Below are positions 3,981-5,696 of a stretch of DNA of 5,696 bases, one piece after another. Every line of letters starts with the position of its first letter. Position 1 is the first letter of the stretch. The position numbers were made by a program, and so were the translations under genes. Location: the NCBI GenBank assembly GCA_027061705.1, contig JAMOVB010000150.1:1-5696 (forward strand). Direction: 5' to 3'. This stretch comes from Desulfurococcales archaeon (GTDB taxonomy: Archaea > Thermoproteota > Thermoprotei_A > Sulfolobales > NBVN01). Below the pieces are notes generated by a model. The model did not search any database, was not told where the DNA came from, and worked only from the letters and a program-made list of their open reading frames with translations.

Positions 3981-5696
3981 ATGACGCTGAGGAAGGAGGT
4001 TGAGGAGGCGGACCTACTGGTTTACGGGCGTAGCTGCCCGAACTGCAAGGGCTTCACTAGCGATAAGCGCTTAAGGATTAGGGTGCCGTGCTCATCCTGC
4101 ATACCCTCGCTTCCCGAGGGTGTGGAGGTCCTGCCGGAGTGGGTGTATAGGGAGTTAAGGAGTGGCCGTAGGTTGCGTGAGTATAAGAAATTCTATGATG
4201 TTATGAAGGAGTATGAAGATATGGTTAAGTTCTTCGTACGGTGCGTCGGTAATAAGCCCTGGAGTATCCAGCGCCTGTGGATTAAGAGGCTTGCTAAGGG
4301 ATCGTCCTTCGCCATGATAGCCCCGACGGGCGTCGGTAAGACCACCTTCGGCGCGGCGATGGCGCTGTACTTCGCCATAAGTAGTAGGAGGAAGGAGAGG
4401 GCCGGGAAGGGCGGTGAGGGTAGGGAGAGACTGAGCCACAGATCATACTTCATAGTCCCCACAACCGCGCTGGCAATGCAACTGGAGGAGAAGCTTAGGG
4501 AGATGTCGGAACGGGCTGGATTAATAGTTAAGTTCCTAGCGATCCACTCGAAGCTCCGGCGTCGGGAGAGGGCCGAACGCGAGAAGCTTCTGGAGGAGGG
4601 CGAGGAGTTCGACATACTGATAACCACCTCAAATTACCTCATGCGTAACTTCGATAAGGTGAAGAAGCATAGGTTCAGGTTTATCTTCGTCGACGACGTA
4701 GACGCTGTATTGAAGGGTTCTAAAGCAATAAACTATATTCTGAAGCTCATGGGGTTCGACGATAAGGATATTGAGGACGCCATGACCCTACTTAAACTCA
4801 AGCGCGAGTTCGCATACTTAAGCAGCATTAACAGTGAGGGGAGTTCGAGATCTAAGGAGAGGAATAAGAGGCTGGAGAAGCTGGAGAAGATGCTTAGGGA
4901 GCTGGAGGAGAAGCTGGAGAAGCAGAGGTTAAGGAAGGTTATTAACAAGAAGCGCGTCTTAATAATATCATCAGCAACCGGCAACCCACGCGGCACTAGG
5001 GTTAAGCTCTTCCGCGAACTACTTGGCTTTGAGATAGGTGCCCGCCCTGAATTCATAAGAAACATAACAGACGCTTACGTCAGGCCCTCAGGAGGCATTG
5101 AGGACGAGGTTGTAAGGCTTGTTAAGACCTTAGGGGCGGGCGGGCTTGTCTACGTTCCCGTAGATAAGGGTATAGAGTATGCCGAGAGGCTGGCCGAGAT
5201 ACTTAAGGAGGCGGGAGTGAGGGCGGACGCCGTTCACAGCAGGAACGTGGCCGCTATAGAGAAGTTTAAGGATGGAGAGCTTGACGTACTTGTTGGTGTC
5301 GCGACGTACTACGGATTACTTGTTAGGGGAATAGACCTACCTGAGATCATAAGGTACGCAGTATTCGCTGGCGTGCCACGCCATAAGATAAGCTTAAGGC
5401 TTGAGGGGGTTAAGCCTCAGGACATACTCCGGCTCCTCCCGCTCGTGAGGGACGCTGTAGAGGATCGTGAAATCCGTAGGGAGCTTGAGACGCGCATGCT
5501 GAGGTTAAGGAGGATAGTTAGGAGGGCTGGCGCCGCCTTAATGCAGTCCGTAGCCGACGTGCTGAGCGGGAAGAAGGAGCCGACGTACAGGGCGGAGGAA
5601 GAGTTCCTACAGGCTTACGAGGAGTTGAGGAGGCTTCTCAGCAACCCGGAAATAGTGAGGAGGATTAAGGAGAACCCCAACGTGGCCGTCATTGAG
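3981..5696 (+). CDS. rgy: Reverse gyrase, N-terminal helicase-like half, runs off the right edge
   Basis: The frame is open for 572 codons to the window end. Complete reverse gyrases have roughly 1100-1250 residues, so about half is missing. The N-terminal zinc finger is C19/C22 (CPNC) with C37/C40 (CSSC). The SF2 helicase-like module has a Q-motif region PWSIQRLWIKRL (93-104, Q97), Walker A APTGVGKTT (114-122), the reverse-gyrase-type DEAD variant VDDVDA (237-242), and motif III SSATG (330-334). A lysine/glutamate-rich predicted coiled coil (about 288-322) separates the DDVD and SAT motifs. HSRN (419-422) and VGVATYYGLLVRGIDLPE (438-455), followed by IIRYAVFAGVP, are diagnostic of the family. 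The topoisomerase IA half and its tyrosine are beyond the edge. Family role: ATP-dependent positive supercoiling and protection of DNA in hyperthermophiles. The ATG start is supported by GAGGT 5 nt upstream and by the zinc finger lying at its normal place. No defect is seen. Confidence 0.97.
   Translation, partial: MTLRKEVEEADLLVYGRSCPNCKGFTSDKRLRIRVPCSSCIPSLPEGVEVLPEWVYRELRSGRRLREYKKFYDVMKEYEDMVKFFVRCVGNKPWSIQRLWIKRLAKGSSFAMIAPTGVGKTTFGAAMALYFAISSRRKERAGKGGEGRERLSHRSYFIVPTTALAMQLEEKLREMSERAGLIVKFLAIHSKLRRRERAEREKLLEEGEEFDILITTSNYLMRNFDKVKKHRFRFIFVDDVDAVLKGSKAINYILKLMGFDDKDIEDAMTLLKLKREFAYLSSINSEGSSRSKERNKRLEKLEKMLRELEEKLEKQRLRKVINKKRVLIISSATGNPRGTRVKLFRELLGFEIGARPEFIRNITDAYVRPSGGIEDEVVRLVKTLGAGGLVYVPVDKGIEYAERLAEILKEAGVRADAVHSRNVAAIEKFKDGELDVLVGVATYYGLLVRGIDLPEIIRYAVFAGVPRHKISLRLEGVKPQDILRLLPLVRDAVEDREIRRELETRMLRLRRIVRRAGAALMQSVADVLSGKKEPTYRAEEEFLQAYEELRRLLSNPEIVRRIKENPNVAVIE

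Noticed and set aside
4833..4945. Lys/Glu repeats in reverse gyrase as an unusual insertion
   Set aside because: A charged, coiled-coil-like region between the DDVD and SAT motifs is normal for archaeal reverse gyrases.
4155..5065. Several minus-strand open frames within reverse gyrase
   Set aside because: All are antisense to the conserved helicase motifs, with Ser/Leu/Pro-rich low-complexity translations typical of shadows.

Overview
The window looks like chromosomal DNA of a hyperthermophilic archaeon, most likely a member of the Thermoproteota (crenarchaeal type). The reasons are a gene for reverse gyrase, the marker enzyme of hyperthermophiles; a tRNA-splicing endonuclease homologue; two compact C/D box guide RNAs; TTG/GTG starts and TATA-type promoters with short or absent leaders; and codon use dominated by AGG, ATA and GTT. 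No genus can be named from this sequence alone.

Layout. At the left edge (1-323, minus strand) lies the N-terminal part of a tRNA-intron endonuclease-like protein. It is divergent from mtnA (372-1415, plus), the methionine-salvage methylthioribose-1-phosphate isomerase, and the 48-bp gap between them holds a near-palindromic TATA element. A rubrerythrin gene (about 1464-2054, plus) follows and ends near a T-tract. Positions 2055-2375 carry no intact gene but contain a perfect 8-bp hairpin, extended by 4 bp, and a weak trace of a broken minus-strand reading frame. A minus-strand gene (2376-3089) encodes a winged-helix protein with three C-terminal membrane segments. Positions 3090-3625 hold what looks like a decayed plus-strand gene with in-frame stops and frame changes.

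The most interesting part is 3750-3912. Two C/D box sRNA candidates are transcribed divergently from a shared region of about 35 bp. The plus-strand RNA (about 3848-3911) has near-textbook C, D', C' and D boxes and two 12-nt guides. The minus-strand RNA (about 3752-3812) has good C, C' and D boxes and one 12-nt guide. One guide of each appears complementary to neighbouring parts of the same universally conserved 23S rRNA segment in the peptidyl-transferase centre (E. coli numbering about 2587-2606). They would direct 2'-O-methylation near C2590 and G2599.

From 3981 to the right edge (plus) runs the N-terminal half of reverse gyrase: zinc finger, helicase-like motifs, and a charged coiled-coil insert. 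Its topoisomerase half lies outside the window.

These genes do not form one pathway. They are housekeeping and stress functions for hot anaerobic or micro-oxic life: tRNA splicing, methionine salvage, peroxide reduction, rRNA methylation guides and positive DNA supercoiling. Intergenic debris is interspersed between them.
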